Source: Natranaerobius trueperi (GTDB taxonomy: Bacteria; Bacillota; Natranaerobiia; Natranaerobiales; Natranaerobiaceae). From it: a stretch of DNA of 64,000 bases. The notes under the pieces were generated by a model. It saw nothing but the letters and a program-made list of their open reading frames with translations, was not told where the DNA came from and ran no database searches. The translations under genes were made by a program, and so were the position numbers. Within the stretch, counting starts at the first letter, position 1. Each line of letters starts with the position of its first letter. Positions 18,836 to 28,966 of this stretch are shown here, piece after piece. The DNA is taken from contig NZ_NIQC01000001.1 in the NCBI RefSeq assembly GCF_002216005.1, forward strand, positions 1 through 64,000, read 5' to 3'.

Positions 18836-19090
18836 TGTGCCGTCAAAATAAAGTTAGAGAACTTAGATGTTGGGTCACTTAATGGCTCATCATTGGCTAG
18901 AGGGAAAATTTCTGTAGGTCAATTACTAGCTTTAAGGGTCACCTGCGATCTACAAAGGTCAAGCCACCTTCATGGCAGGTTCCTTATGGGGTTATGTGGG
19001 GTCGGGAGATTTCATATAGCTCTGTAAAAAGGGAGCTGTCATGGTCCAGGGTAAGGTTAGTGTGGGTTCCGGAAGGGCTCTTTTTTTGTT
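18836..19090 (+). ncRNA. Candidate structured RNA of unknown class
   Basis: A stretch clearly richer in G and C than its surroundings, without a credible protein. Local helices include AAAGGT/ACCTT nested within CCTGC/GCAGG (18950-18980) and AGCTC/GAGCT (19018-19037), and the 5' GUGCC can pair with the 3' GGCUC just before a seven-base T-run at 19081. This looks like a plus-strand RNA with its own terminator. It lacks the core motifs of RNase P RNA, tmRNA, SRP RNA and the common riboswitches. A diverged 6S RNA or a decayed element cannot be excluded. I did not find a convincing promoter. Confidence 0.35.
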
Positions 19091-19126
19091 TAATGAGAAA
19101 CTCACGTTTCATTAAGTTTCATTCTT

Positions 19127-19161
19127 CAAAAAAAATGACCTCTGTTTATTACAGAGATCAT
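19127..19161 (-). terminator. Terminator of the QueG-like gene
   Basis: ATGACCTCTG (19135-19144) pairs with CAGAGATCAT (19152-19161), with an A-run on the plus strand at 19127-19135 giving a U-run on the minus transcript. Confidence 0.75.
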
Positions 19162-19204
19162 CTTCTAAATAGTCTAACTATCCATTCTACTCTATTAAAT
19201 ATTG

Positions 19205-20050
19205 CTAATCTTTTCTTAAGTTACTAACCGGATTTATAAAAGAACATGGTACTCCACTCATACACTTACCACAGGCATCTTTTTTGTTCTTTTCTAAAAT
19301 CTGATTATAACACTTTTCTGCATCACAAAAATAAGAGTCATCTTTATAATAAAAAGAATCATTAGGACATTTTATAACACATTTCTTACATGTTCCATTG
19401 TATTTATATAAACAGTTTTCAACTTGCTTGTTTTCCTTATTGCTAGGTTCTATAGCTAAATTTGTAACAATACTACCAAATCTTCCACAACAACCTTTAT
19501 CAGTTATCAACATATTGTTTAAACCAAAAGTCCCAAGACCAGCTATATGAGCTACATGGCGAATTGACCAATCACTAGTTAAGTTTTCTTTTTCAAATTT
19601 CGGACTAGATGGAGGAAAAGAAGTTCCCTCGCCACCAAGCTCTTGAATCTTTTTAATTAAGCTGTCATTTAGATCATTAATTAAATTATTAGTATCATTA
19701 GTTAACTGATACCATAAATTAGAAGGTTCTATAGCTTCGGGTGTTCTGACATTACTCTTCACAATTTGTTTATCAAAAGGTATAAAATAAGTTATAACAG
19801 TTTTAGCATCTTCTAAAAAGTCTTTAGGCAGAAGATGATGAGGACCTACAATTTTTTTGAGATCTTGAAATTTCTCATCTTTTGCACTTGCAAAAGCTAC
19901 TTCTGGCTCACCCCAGGGTGAGTTAGAACCATTAGAATTATCATTTATATACGGATAGTTTTTAACATCATATTTACTGTAATTAGCTACATATTCTTTT
20001 ATATGACTAATAATGATGTCTTGTTCGTTCATTTTTTTCTTATTTTGCAA
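19205..20050 (-). CDS. Epoxyqueuosine reductase-like iron-sulfur protein
   Basis: 281 residues resembling QueG-family proteins: AGLGTFGLNNMLITDKGCCGRFGSIVTNL in the middle, then a ferredoxin-like cluster CLYKYNGTCKKCVIKCP and further Cys in DACGKCMSGVPCS. QueG reduces epoxyqueuosine in tRNA using cobalamin and two [4Fe-4S] clusters. This protein is shorter than typical QueG (about 370) and lacks the C-terminal HEAT-like part, so it may be a paralogue with another substrate. Translation starts at TTG 20050, with GGAGG 8 bases upstream. The queuosine-linked transporter queT is in the window but not adjacent. Confidence 0.65.
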   Translation of the reverse strand: MQNKKKMNEQDIIISHIKEYVANYSKYDVKNYPYINDNSNGSNSPWGEPEVAFASAKDEKFQDLKKIVGPHHLLPKDFLEDAKTVITYFIPFDKQIVKSNVRTPEAIEPSNLWYQLTNDTNNLINDLNDSLIKKIQELGGEGTSFPPSSPKFEKENLTSDWSIRHVAHIAGLGTFGLNNMLITDKGCCGRFGSIVTNLAIEPSNKENKQVENCLYKYNGTCKKCVIKCPNDSFYYKDDSYFCDAEKCYNQILEKNKKDACGKCMSGVPCSFINPVSNLRKD

Positions 20051-20163
20051 TTAAAACACCTCCAGAGTCTAATATCAGAATGAATAACAGTTCACAAAGC
20101 TACCACTATTTTAGTATACCCTATTTTGATTGGTTTTCAAATGATCTTAAATATAACTTTTGG

Positions 20164-22674
20164 CTATTCTTCCTCTATAGCAGGTCTTGGAGGAGAGATA
20201 TCCATTTTCTTCAACCTTATAGAATTAAGTATCACATTTATAGAACTAAAGGCCATAGCTGCGGCACCAATAATTGGGTGAAGTAGTCCGAAAAAAGCTA
20301 GTGGAATAGCAACTGCGTTATAAAACCATGCCCAAAAATAGTTTTCTTTAATCTTTCTAAAAGTAGATCTAGATAATTTTATACCAGATACTACAGCACT
20401 TAAATCCCCTCGTATCAAAGTAATATCAGCAGCTTCTATAGCTACATCTGTACCAGTTCCGATAGCTATTCCTACATCAGCTTGTTTTAAAGCTGGTGCG
20501 TCGTTAATACCATCACCTACCATAGCCACAAGTCCATGTTCTTTTTGTAACCTTTTAATTTCTTCTACCTTTTCATCAGGTAGTACATTAGATACAGTTC
20601 TACTAATACCAACTTCTTTTGCTATAGCATCAGCTGTTCGATCATTATCACCTGTAATCATACAAGTAGTATGACCCATCTTTTCTATTTCCTCTATAGC
20701 TTTTTTAGAATCTTCCTTTAATGTATCAGAAACAGCTATGATACCTAGTAATTCACCAGATACCGACACTAACATAGCTGTTTTAGCTTCTTTTTCTAGC
20801 TGAGTCATTTCATCTTCTAACATAGACACATCTATACCTTCATCTGTCATTAGCTTTCTACTTCCTACTAAAACCTCTTTATCATCAACAAGTCCTTGTA
20901 CACCTTTACCAGTTACAGACGAAAACTTTTCAGCTTTAGCTAATTGAAATCCTTTTTCTTTAGCTTCTTCTTTTGCTTTAATAGTAATAGCTTCACCTAA
21001 AGGATGTTCACTAGAAGCCTCTAGACTACCACCAAAATAAATTATATCTTGTTCACTATAACCATCTACAGGAATTATATCAGTAACCTCTGGTTCACCT
21101 TTAGTGATAGTTCCAGTCTTGTCAAAAGCTATCATATCGATATCTTTCATCATTTGAATAGATTCACCATTTCTAATTAACACACCATGTTCTGCACCTA
21201 AACCACTACCTACCATTAAAGCTGTCGGTGTAGCAAGTCCTAGCGCACAAGGACATGAAATAACTAACACAGCTGTTGCAGCTAAAAATGCTAGTGTAAA
21301 TTGTGGTGCATCAGGATTTACCCATGGTAAAAATTCAGATGCTTGTGTAATGATACCTACAAAAAAGTCTGGAAAAACAAGCCAACTAGAAAAAGCAGCT
21401 AAAGCAATTATAATAACTGCTGGTACGAAATAACCCGTAACACGATCAGCAAATTCTTGAATAGGTACTTTCGTACCTTGTGCTTCTTCAACCATCTTAA
21501 TTACTTGAGATAAGAAGGTATCTTTACCTACCTTAGTAGCTTCAACTTGAAGTGTTCCTTGTTTATTTACAGTTGCTCCGATAACTTCATCACCAGCTGT
21601 TCTTTCAACAGGAAGTGACTCACCTGTAGCCATAGATTCATCTATAAAACTATGACCTTCTACTACTATTCCATCAGTAGGTATTTTCTCTCCAGGTTTT
21701 ACTACCATTACATCACCTAGTTTTACATCATCTATTGGGATATCTACTTCCTCACCATTTCTAATTACCCTTGCTTCTTTAGCTCCCATTTCAAGTAACC
21801 TTTTAATAGCTTCAGAAGCTCTACCCTTTGCTTTTGCCTCTAAAAAACGTCCTACTAAATGTAGTGTTAGGATAGTAGCTGCCATTTCGATAAAAGTAGT
21901 AATCGGAAACCAAAAACCAAGAAAACTAAGTAAATATGGAATAAGTGAACCCATTGTAACTAATGTATCCATATTAGCAGTTAAGTTTCTTAAGTTATTA
22001 AGAGTTGCTTTATGAGTCTCTCTGCCAGCTATAAATATTACAGGAAACCCTAAAATAGCACTAATCGCAAAATAATAAGGAATCTCAAACAAAAACATAT
22101 GAATCATCATTAAAACCATTAATGGTCCAGTAAAAGCTACTCCAAACCACATACGAAATGAAGCTTCTTTTGCTTTTTTTTCAGCTTGGCTTTCTTCAGA
22201 TATCATACTTTCCTTAGCTAGTTCTTCTACTTCATACCCAAGTTCTAAAATAGAATCATTAATAGCTTTCACATTTGTTATTTTAGGATCATAAATAACA
22301 TAAGCCTTTTCAGTAGTTAAATTAACATTGGCTTCTACTACCCCTGGTAATCTATTTAGCCCATCTCTAACTCTTTTTTGACAAGCTGCACAAGTCATAC
22401 CACCAATAGATAAAGTAACCTCTTCTTTATCCTCTTTATCATCATCTTTTGATTCTAACTCACCTTTATATCCTACTTTTTCGATAGCTTTTAATAGATC
22501 TTTTTTAGAAACTACATCAGGGTCATATTTAATAGTTGCTTTTTCTGTTGCAAAATTTACATTAACTTCTTTTATCCCATCCATTTTTCTTAAATTATCT
22601 TCAACCCTTTTGACACAGGAAGCACAGCTCATCCCCTCAATCTTAATAGCTGTTTCTATCGAATCTTGTGTCAT
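20164..22674 (-). CDS. copA: Copper-translocating P1B-type ATPase
   Basis: 836 residues. Two N-terminal heavy-metal-binding domains (GMSCASC and GMTCAAC), eight expected membrane helices with the ion-binding [10 protein letters not shown] near 475, TGES in the actuator domain, phosphorylation motif [10 protein letters not shown] near 518, nucleotide-binding [10 protein letters not shown] and hinge [10 protein letters not shown]. This is the CopA pattern: ATP-driven Cu(I) export from the cytoplasm. The start is ATG 22674 with AGGAGG upstream. No CsoR or CopZ gene is nearby. The preceding gene ends 44 bases upstream on the same strand. Confidence 0.93.
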   Translation of the reverse strand: MTQDSIETAIKIEGMSCASCVKRVEDNLRKMDGIKEVNVNFATEKATIKYDPDVVSKKDLLKAIEKVGYKGELESKDDDKEDKEEVTLSIGGMTCAACQKRVRDGLNRLPGVVEANVNLTTEKAYVIYDPKITNVKAINDSILELGYEVEELAKESMISEESQAEKKAKEASFRMWFGVAFTGPLMVLMMIHMFLFEIPYYFAISAILGFPVIFIAGRETHKATLNNLRNLTANMDTLVTMGSLIPYLLSFLGFWFPITTFIEMAATILTLHLVGRFLEAKAKGRASEAIKRLLEMGAKEARVIRNGEEVDIPIDDVKLGDVMVVKPGEKIPTDGIVVEGHSFIDESMATGESLPVERTAGDEVIGATVNKQGTLQVEATKVGKDTFLSQVIKMVEEAQGTKVPIQEFADRVTGYFVPAVIIIALAAFSSWLVFPDFFVGIITQASEFLPWVNPDAPQFTLAFLAATAVLVISCPCALGLATPTALMVGSGLGAEHGVLIRNGESIQMMKDIDMIAFDKTGTITKGEPEVTDIIPVDGYSEQDIIYFGGSLEASSEHPLGEAITIKAKEEAKEKGFQLAKAEKFSSVTGKGVQGLVDDKEVLVGSRKLMTDEGIDVSMLEDEMTQLEKEAKTAMLVSVSGELLGIIAVSDTLKEDSKKAIEEIEKMGHTTCMITGDNDRTADAIAKEVGISRTVSNVLPDEKVEEIKRLQKEHGLVAMVGDGINDAPALKQADVGIAIGTGTDVAIEAADITLIRGDLSAVVSGIKLSRSTFRKIKENYFWAWFYNAVAIPLAFFGLLHPIIGAAAMAFSSINVILNSIRLKKMDISPPRPAIEEE

Positions 22675-22718
22675 AAATAACCTCCTATATAAACACATTT
22701 TAGTATAGTTATTATTCC

Positions 22719-23828
22719 CTACTCATTATTAGCTAAATCAATTAAAGAATAAATACCACCAGATACTAAAGAATGTCCACCAAGTAGTAGTGGCATGCTT
22801 GACTCTTTTGCTCTTTCTGTAAATTCTCTAATAACTGGGTCTTTGATTTTTTCTGGTAAGAATAGATCTGAATAGAATCTATCCATTTCAGAGTCAATGC
22901 CTCTATTCATATGATAAAAAATTACCCGTGAATCTATAATCCCGACATCACCAATATTCTCAAAATAAGTAAATAACCCATCACTACCTAAATCTTCTAA
23001 CATATAACCAAATAACGAACTAACTTTTCGTTCACTAATTCTTCCAAGAGCTTTCATCCCACGCTCTTCAGAATAAGCTCTTATTCTTACTCTTAAGTAT
23101 TCATTAATATAAGAAATTATATTACCAGATACTCTACCTGTAATTATAAGTTCTTTATAATCTTGTTTTAAAACCTCACTTACACTCTTTATTCTCGAGT
23201 TTAGTCTATCAAAAAGATAATTATATTCATCCATCACTTTATCTAGTTTACCCGTTATTTGATGATATAACACCACATCTGTTGGTGTATCTATATCAAA
23301 TAAAACACCTGTGGATTTTTCCATCAAATGTTGTTTTAAACCTGCTTCATACCGCAAATTATTTGATAATTGATTATCAGAGTCAGGTAGTCTAATCTCT
23401 TTAATCTTATCAGCTGGATTAAATAATACTATATCTCCTGACTGGGGATTATTAGTTATTAATATTTCATCCTCTTCTAATAGTTTTTTTACATAACCCC
23501 GTAACTCAGCTACATCTATTAATGGTAAACATGTCCCACCTGAAACTAAAAGATGAGTTAGATTATAACTATCTATAAGTTCTAATAGTATCTTACCTAA
23601 ATGAAAGTCTTTATCTTTAGTATTAATTAACTCAATGGGTTTTTCTTTATAACAACCGTTATTTAATGAATGAACTAACATTTCATCATTAGTTACTAAA
23701 AATATTTTATCTATCTCATTTATTTTAACAAGCTTATTTAAATAACTCCAAAACAGCTCAGTGTTTACTTCTTTCATAATACCTTGATCTGTTAAGGATC
23801 CTTGGAAAATTACTGCTGAAACGCTCAC
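22719..23828 (-). CDS. NTP transferase-like protein of unknown function
   Basis: 369 residues. The first 190 look like a MobA/CofC-type nucleotidyltransferase fold: a strand-rich start, [18 protein letters not shown] where such enzymes have their acidic metal-binding segment, and [18 protein letters not shown] near 187, similar to the D-IDTP-D motif that closes many of these domains. The canonical N-terminal nucleotide-binding loop is not evident. The C-terminal 180 residues are helical and unrecognised, ending with [20 protein letters not shown]. It may guanylylate or otherwise activate a cofactor precursor, but no substrate can be assigned. It lies upstream of copA and diverges from the P1 peptidase gene. 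Confidence 0.5.
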   Translation of the reverse strand: MSVSAVIFQGSLTDQGIMKEVNTELFWSYLNKLVKINEIDKIFLVTNDEMLVHSLNNGCYKEKPIELINTKDKDFHLGKILLELIDSYNLTHLLVSGGTCLPLIDVAELRGYVKKLLEEDEILITNNPQSGDIVLFNPADKIKEIRLPDSDNQLSNNLRYEAGLKQHLMEKSTGVLFDIDTPTDVVLYHQITGKLDKVMDEYNYLFDRLNSRIKSVSEVLKQDYKELIITGRVSGNIISYINEYLRVRIRAYSEERGMKALGRISERKVSSLFGYMLEDLGSDGLFTYFENIGDVGIIDSRVIFYHMNRGIDSEMDRFYSDLFLPEKIKDPVIREFTERAKESSMPLLLGGHSLVSGGIYSLIDLANNE

Positions 23829-23864
23829 AACTACACCTCCACTTTTTTATACTAGGATTTTATT

Positions 23865-23893
23865 TTGTAATAATAGAATAATAATAGTATTAC
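23865..23893 (+). promoter_or_regulatory. Promoter of the P1 peptidase gene
   Basis: TTGTAA (23865-23870), 17-base spacer, TATTAC (23888-23893), about 20 bases before the start codon, with TTGGAGGG between. Confidence 0.5.
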
Positions 23894-23912
23894 ACACTAT
23901 TGGAGGGATAAT

Positions 23913-24866
23913 ATGAAAAAATGTCATATCACCGATATAGAAAATATCAAGATTGGACAAATAGAAGACAGAGAAGCTGTTACTGGTGTTACTGTCATCT
24001 ATTCAGAAAATGGCATGACAGCAAGTGCTGACATTCGAGGTGGTGCACCTGGTACAAGAGAAACCGATCTACTTCGCCCTGAAAATTTAGTTGATAAAGT
24101 TCATGGTGTATTTTTAGCAGGTGGTAGTGCTTATGGTCTAGATGTAGCAACTGGTATTATGAACTATCTTGAAGAAATAGATATAGGGTTTGATACCGGT
24201 GTTTGTAAAGTACCCATAGTAACTGGTGCCATATTATTTGACCTAAACATAGGTAACCCCAAAATAAGACCTGATGCTAATATGGGTTATCAAGCTACTA
24301 AAAAAGCTAGTAATACACCTATAAAAGAGGGTAACTTTGGTTGTGGTATGGGTGCTACCCTTGGTAAATTTATGGGTGATAGCTATACCATGAAAAGTGG
24401 TATAGGCAGTTCTTCTTTTAAACTTGGTGATCTAATAGTAGGAAGTATAGTAGCAGTTAACCCCTTTGGTGAAGTTTTTGACCCAAATACAGGTACTACC
24501 ATAGCTGGTGCTTATGATAGAAAAAGTCAAAAACTACAATCACTAGAAAAAGCTTTTAGTTCAATATATAGTGATCCTTTTTCTACAAACACCACTATTG
24601 GTACAATTATCACAAATGCAGATATCTCAAAAGCAAATGCTAAAAAAATATCAGAAATGGCCCATAGTGGTATCTCTAGAACTATTAGGCCTTCACATAC
24701 CATGGTAGATGGTGATTCTTTATTTACCCTTGCTACAAATGAGGTAGAAGCTGATATCAACTTAATTGGTCATATGGCATCTAAATCAGTTGAAAATGCT
24801 ATCTTACAAGGAGTAAAAACAGCTGAATCTATCTGTAATTATCCATCATATAAGGATATCTGGTAA
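23913..24866 (+). CDS. P1/S58 family peptidase (DmpA-like)
   Basis: 317 residues matching the DmpA/BapA aminopeptidase family: GVTVIYSENGMTASADIRGGAPGTRETDLL near the N-terminus, HGVFLAGGSAYGLDVATGIM, GNFGCGMGATLGK, and NTTIGTIITNADISKANAKKISEMAHSGISRTIRP near residue 225. Members self-cleave to expose an N-terminal nucleophile and release N-terminal or beta-amino acids from peptides. The cleavage site is likely at or near the NTTIG segment, with Thr instead of the Ser of DmpA; this is inferred. No signal peptide, so cytoplasmic. A single-gene transcript between two terminators or divergent genes. Confidence 0.85.
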   Translation: MKKCHITDIENIKIGQIEDREAVTGVTVIYSENGMTASADIRGGAPGTRETDLLRPENLVDKVHGVFLAGGSAYGLDVATGIMNYLEEIDIGFDTGVCKVPIVTGAILFDLNIGNPKIRPDANMGYQATKKASNTPIKEGNFGCGMGATLGKFMGDSYTMKSGIGSSSFKLGDLIVGSIVAVNPFGEVFDPNTGTTIAGAYDRKSQKLQSLEKAFSSIYSDPFSTNTTIGTIITNADISKANAKKISEMAHSGISRTIRPSHTMVDGDSLFTLATNEVEADINLIGHMASKSVENAILQGVKTAESICNYPSYKDIW

Positions 24867-24871
24867 TCCTC

Positions 24872-24903
24872 AAAAAAAAGGGGGTTTAAGCCCCCCTTTT
24901 TTT
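24872..24903. terminator. Bidirectional terminator
   Basis: A-run, GGGGG, TTTAAG, CCCCCC, T-run between the convergent P1 peptidase and hpf genes. It can serve both strands. Confidence 0.85.
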
Positions 24904-25435
24904 ACACTTCTGGTTCTATTTGACCATAATCACCATCTTTTCTTTTGTATACCACATTAACTTCTTCAGTCTCAGCATTTCTAAATACAAAGAAATCGTG
25001 ACCGATAAGTTCCATTTGAAGTACTGCTTCTTCAGGAGACATTGGTTTAATAGCAAACCTTTTAGTTTTTACAATTTTCGGATCATCTGATTCTTCGACA
25101 GAACTTTCTGTCTCTTTTAATAAATGATCCCCACCAGTTTGGCGTAATTTACGATTTATTCTAGTTTTATGTTTTTTAACTTGGCGCTCAACCTTTTCAA
25201 CTACTTCGTCAATTGATGCATACATGTCACCGGTACTTTCTTCACCTCGAAGTAAAATACCACCATTTAAAAATACTGTTGCTTCAACATTATGCGAGTC
25301 TTTAATTACACTCAAGGTGACCTGGGCTTCTACTGAATCATCAAAATGCCTATCAAGCTTAGTAAATTTCTTTTGAATATGCTCCTTTAATGCATTTGTT
25401 ACATCAATATTCTTTCCACTGATCGTAAGTCTCAT
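24902..25435 (-). CDS. hpf: Ribosome hibernation promoting factor, long form
   Basis: 177 residues: N-terminal S30AE/RaiA domain (MRLTISGKNIDVTNALKEHIQKKF) and the C-terminal dimerisation domain ending VVYKRKDGDYGQIEPEV, the long HPF typical of Firmicutes, which dimerises 70S ribosomes into 100S in stationary phase. The start is ATG 25435 with AAGGAGAG upstream; the frame extends further but without support. In B. subtilis hpf follows fliT. Here two extra genes and a csp gene lie between, so the ancestral neighbourhood is still visible. Confidence 0.93.
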   Translation of the reverse strand: MRLTISGKNIDVTNALKEHIQKKFTKLDRHFDDSVEAQVTLSVIKDSHNVEATVFLNGGILLRGEESTGDMYASIDEVVEKVERQVKKHKTRINRKLRQTGGDHLLKETESSVEESDDPKIVKTKRFAIKPMSPEEAVLQMELIGHDFFVFRNAETEEVNVVYKRKDGDYGQIEPEV

Positions 25436-25570
25436 AATTATCACTCTCCTTCCAGGTCTTATTATATATATATTCCATACAAAAGTTAAAAATCCTTCTA
25501 ACAAGCAAAAAAGACTATTTTCACATTTTATTTACTTAATTTTCCCTACCTATTAAACAAAATACATAAA

Positions 25571-25594
25571 AAAAACTCCCGAGTAACTCGGGAG
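25571..25594 (-). terminator. Terminator of the cold-shock gene
   Basis: CTCCCGAG, loop TAA, CTCGGGAG (25576-25594) followed on the minus strand by eight T. Confidence 0.85.
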
Positions 25595-25634
25595 CATATA
25601 CGTTCGGCCATGCTATATATAAAACCTGTAGGTT

Positions 25635-25832
25635 TTATAACTTCACTACATTAGCCGCTTGTGGACCTCTTGGGCCTTCCACGATTTCAAATTCAACATT
25701 TTGGCCATCCTCTAGAGTTTTAAATCCTTCTTCTTGGATAGCACTGTAGTGTACGAATACATCGTCACCTTCACTTCTCTCAATAAATCCATAACCTCTG
25801 TCTGCATTAAACCACTTAACTGTACCTTGCAT
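25635..25832 (-). CDS. csp: Cold-shock protein
   Basis: 65 residues of the CspA/CspB single OB-fold: [18 protein letters not shown] (RNP1 region GYGFIE), DVFVHYSAI (RNP2) and [13 protein letters not shown]. Binds single-stranded nucleic acid and melts mRNA structure. The start is ATG 25832 with AGGAGG and 9-base spacing; 16 additional upstream residues in the frame are not expected to be translated. Own terminator downstream, so probably monocistronic. Confidence 0.95.
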   Translation of the reverse strand: MQGTVKWFNADRGYGFIERSEGDDVFVHYSAIQEEGFKTLEDGQNVEFEIVEGPRGPQAANVVKL

Positions 25833-25917
25833 TAACCAAAAACCTCCTAAAAATTTGTTCTTATATATGAGTATACCCATATTTTAATCTAAATTATACC
25901 ATTAACTGAAAGGCATG

Positions 25918-27348
25918 TCAATTATGTTGATTTATCTCATTTATAAACAACTTTACTAACTCTGGATCAAATTGAGTCCCAGCACAACGCATAAGTTCAT
26001 CTAATGCTTCTTCTTTACTAACAGGCCCTTTATAGGGGCGACCCCTAGTCATCACTTCAAAAGCATCTACAATCGCTATTACCCTTGCAAGTAAAGGTAT
26101 CTCTTTTCCTTTTATTCCACTAGGATAACCCTTACCATCATATCTTTCATGATGATATAAAACACCCTCTGATATAGTACTTAACTCTTGTGATGATTTA
26201 ACCATTCTATACCCAGCTTCAGGGTGTTTTTTAATCTCTTCCCATTCTTCTTCAGTTAATGACCCTTTTTTTATGAGTATCTTTTCTGATACTGATATCT
26301 TACCAATATCATGTAAAGATGCGAGTAATAATAGCTCATCCATAACACTTTCAGAGAGATCTAGAGCTTGTCCAAATAATCTACAAATCTCTTTCATCCG
26401 ATCAGTATGTTCTAAGGTTTCTGCACCTTTTTCTGGCATAATTCTTTTTAGAAATTCCATAGAAGCACCTTTAAACTGATGGCTCTCAAGTAGTTTTTGT
26501 CTATTCATTCTAGTATCAGCTTCACTTAATGATTCTCTAATAGATCTATTGTTACCTGTAACAGTAGCATAACCAAAAGCTAAGTTTAGTGGATACTCAT
26601 CATTATACTTACCTTTTTTAAAAGCTTCTCTAAGTTGTTTCATAATATTTTGTGCATAGTATTCATCAATATCTTCTAAGATGATTAAAAACTCATCTCC
26701 ACTCCATCTAGAAATAATTCCTTTTTTAGCTAATACATCATCCATAATTTCAACTGTTCTTTTAAGTACTCTATTTCCTTCTTCAATACCTAAAGTATCA
26801 TTAACTAACTTAAGGTCATTTATATCACCTAATATAAAACTTATTGGATACTTATCTTCTTTTTCTAATCTATTTATTTCTTTTTCAGCATACCTTCTAT
26901 TATATATACCAGTTAACGGATCTCTATTAGCTAAAAAATCAGCTCTCTCTTTAGCTGTAATATCCTTATAGATACCAATACCACCAACAACTTGATTATC
27001 AAGAGTTAGTGGCATAGCAGTAATAAAGACATCTAATAATTCTTTAAACTTAGTACATCTCTTACTATCTCTTTTAACTAATTGATTATTTTTTACCATA
27101 CTAGTTAGACTATCAGCTTCATCAAAGTTTATATCATTAGATATCATCATATCTAAAGGTTGTCCAATTAATTCACCTTTTTCATATTTAAACATCTCTA
27201 AAAACTTGGGATTTGCATCAATAACAATATTATTTTCATCAACTAGTACAACACCATCTGGTAAAATATTAAATAGCTCTTTAACATATTTTTGTTGTAA
27301 TCTTTCAAACTTGCTATATTCCAAATCCCGATAATCTTTAACGATAAT
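25918..27348 (-). CDS. PAS-GGDEF-HD-GYP c-di-GMP turnover protein
   Basis: About 477 residues without membrane helices: a PAS domain (ILPDGVVLVDENNIVIDANPKFL, ending GIGIYKDIT), a GGDEF domain with active site SGDEF (first Gly replaced by Ser) and a complete HD-GYP domain (SLHDIGK, HHERYDGKGYP, IVDAFEVMTRGRPY). It can probably hydrolyse c-di-GMP; cyclase activity is uncertain because of the SGDEF site. The frame opens with ATG 27450, but that ATG sits directly behind a terminator and upstream of the promoter at 27391-27419. AGGAG at 27358-27354 points to ATT 27348 or ATC 27345 as the start. No ATG, GTG or TTG is well placed. Confidence 0.85.
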   Translation of the reverse strand: MIVKDYRDLEYSKFERLQQKYVKELFNILPDGVVLVDENNIVIDANPKFLEMFKYEKGELIGQPLDMMISNDINFDEADSLTSMVKNNQLVKRDSKRCTKFKELLDVFITAMPLTLDNQVVGGIGIYKDITAKERADFLANRDPLTGIYNRRYAEKEINRLEKEDKYPISFILGDINDLKLVNDTLGIEEGNRVLKRTVEIMDDVLAKKGIISRWSGDEFLIILEDIDEYYAQNIMKQLREAFKKGKYNDEYPLNLAFGYATVTGNNRSIRESLSEADTRMNRQKLLESHQFKGASMEFLKRIMPEKGAETLEHTDRMKEICRLFGQALDLSESVMDELLLLASLHDIGKISVSEKILIKKGSLTEEEWEEIKKHPEAGYRMVKSSQELSTISEGVLYHHERYDGKGYPSGIKGKEIPLLARVIAIVDAFEVMTRGRPYKGPVSKEEALDELMRCAGTQFDPELVKLFINEINQHN

Positions 27349-27390
27349 AGACACTCCTAACAAATATCGGATTATGTCAATCTTGTCTAA

Positions 27391-27419
27391 ATTGTACCAT
27401 CTTTCTGAATATTTTACAA
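27391..27419 (-). promoter_or_regulatory. Promoter of the PAS-GGDEF-HD-GYP gene
   Basis: TTGTAA (27419-27414), 17-base spacer, TACAAT (27396-27391) on the minus strand. It lies inside the longest reading frame, which shows that the ATG at 27450 is not the start from this promoter. Confidence 0.65.
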
Positions 27420-27448
27420 TATTTTGACATAATTTATCATGCTTTAAC

Positions 27449-27472
27449 AAAAAAAGAGCCCAGAGGGCTCTT
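27449..27472 (-). terminator. Terminator after fliD2
   Basis: AAGAGCCC/GGGCTCTT hairpin with a three-base loop and a run of seven T on the minus strand, directly after the fliD2 stop codon. Confidence 0.85.
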
Positions 27473-28839
27473 TAGTTCATAAACTGATGATATAACCAAT
27501 TACTTTCACTAAATACCTGTGACATAGCTTGTTCCATTCTAGAATACTGTCTCCAAAGATTGTCCTCTCTTCTTTCTAGCCTTCTTTCAAGGCTTTCTAT
27601 TCTCCCTTCATTTCTATCTATTTGATTATCTAAATTTAGTTTTCTATTACCTATAGATGTTTTTCTTTTTACACCATCCCTTGCCCCTTCTTCATAGCTG
27701 ATACCTTCTAGATAATCTATTACTCTACTAGCTATTTCATCTAATCCTTCATATACCCTACTAGAATCTTCAGTTAACTTGTCAGTAAATGTATCTTTAT
27801 CAAAACTCATCTCTCCATACCTATCTATCTCTAAACCTATTTCACTCACTATAAATCCATCAACTGGATCAGTTATCATAGTTCTAATATTTCTAGTAAC
27901 ATTTCTTATAAGGCTATCTCCTTGTAATGATCCACTATCTACTTCATCATCAGTAACCGTCACCCTACTTTTATCCAAAAGACCACTATATACCTCATTA
28001 AATTTATCTACAAACCCTTCTAAAGTTTCAACAGCTTTACTTTCATCCATACTAATTGAAACTCTAGCTTCACCAATTTCAGCTTCACTTATATCTATAG
28101 TTACATCAGTAATAATATCATCAATACTGTTACTTTCATTTTCAAAATATAACCCATTTATAGTAAACTCAGCATTTTTACCCTCTTCTAGTTCATTTAC
28201 AAAACCATCTTCGTTTTTTAAATTAAGTCCATCTAGTCCATAAACTGTTTCATCTCCACCTATTTCTATTTGATTATTAGAACCAGTATTTTTTGCTTGT
28301 AGTATTAACCTATCACCCATAATTTCAGCTTCAACAGCTACGTCCTCTTCTTCCTTATTTTCACTATTATTTATCTTATCTACAACATCTTGTAAAGTAT
28401 CCTCTTCTTTAATTTCAAAAGTAAATGTCTCACCCGAAATCTTTATCTCAAGATCTCCTACGATACCTAACTCAAGTTCATCTCTATCATCTATACTAGA
28501 AAACTCTACTATTTCACCAGAAGCAATTCTATGTGCTCTCGAAACCTCCATCACTTCTAGATCATAGCTTCTTTCTAAAGCATTTTTACCTGCTTTTACT
28601 TCGATACCATCTTCAGATGCACTAGCATCCATAGATAAGTATGTATCTTCATCCTGTAAAGAAGATACATTTTCTATTAAAGACTGAATTGACTTATTTA
28701 CCTCTCTCCATTCTTCCTTTGTATCTTCAATCTTATCAATATCATCCTCAATTCTTTTAATTGGCCTTTTTTCAATACTCATAAGTTCATCTATTAAACC
28801 TTGAGTATCAAACCCAGATACAATTCCGCCAAGCCTCAT
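27472..28839 (-). CDS. fliD2: Second flagellar cap protein (FliD paralogue)
   Basis: 455 residues. The N-terminal signature MRLGGIVSGFDTQGLIDELMSIEKRPI is almost the same as in the fliD at 29870-31414. The middle is very acidic, and the C-terminal half has the D0/D1 coiled coil (SLERRLERREDNLWRQYSRMEQAMSQVFSESNWLYHQFMN). FliD caps the growing filament and folds flagellin. ATG 28839 has AGGGAGATG upstream. It is shorter than the first copy and has its own leader and terminator, so it seems a separate unit. It may be an alternative cap or adhesin, or cap a second flagellin not in this window. Confidence 0.85.
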   Translation of the reverse strand: MRLGGIVSGFDTQGLIDELMSIEKRPIKRIEDDIDKIEDTKEEWREVNKSIQSLIENVSSLQDEDTYLSMDASASEDGIEVKAGKNALERSYDLEVMEVSRAHRIASGEIVEFSSIDDRDELELGIVGDLEIKISGETFTFEIKEEDTLQDVVDKINNSENKEEEDVAVEAEIMGDRLILQAKNTGSNNQIEIGGDETVYGLDGLNLKNEDGFVNELEEGKNAEFTINGLYFENESNSIDDIITDVTIDISEAEIGEARVSISMDESKAVETLEGFVDKFNEVYSGLLDKSRVTVTDDEVDSGSLQGDSLIRNVTRNIRTMITDPVDGFIVSEIGLEIDRYGEMSFDKDTFTDKLTEDSSRVYEGLDEIASRVIDYLEGISYEEGARDGVKRKTSIGNRKLNLDNQIDRNEGRIESLERRLERREDNLWRQYSRMEQAMSQVFSESNWLYHQFMN

Positions 28840-28966
28840 AATTATCATCTCCCTAGTTAATTGAAATAGTTAATCAAACTTTAATATTGAGGCCCGCCCA
28901 GAAATAATATTTGCTATGAATAGAGTGTTTTCATTAGGTAACTGGCGGTCTCTATTTTGTTGTAAT
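28840..28966 (-). other. fliD2 leader with long-range hairpin potential
   Basis: Between the fliT-like terminator and fliD2. On the minus strand GACCGCCAG near 28946 can pair with CTGGGCGGGCC near 28900, enclosing an AT-rich segment. No known riboswitch motif and no clear promoter were found. Confidence 0.3.

Noticed and set aside
18836-19090. Assignment as 6S RNA, SRP RNA, T-box or group II intron end
   Set aside because: CUGCGA, UCCGGAAGG and GAGC...GUUC fragments resemble parts of these, but the defining cores are missing or cannot be folded.
18994-19227. A 77-residue plus-strand frame overlapping the candidate RNA
   Set aside because: No ribosome site, no recognisable family, and it runs through the T-run and terminator hairpins.
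27779-28243. A 154-residue plus-strand frame inside fliD2
   Set aside because: Antisense shadow rich in Ser and Leu, typical of the complement of acidic coding sequence.
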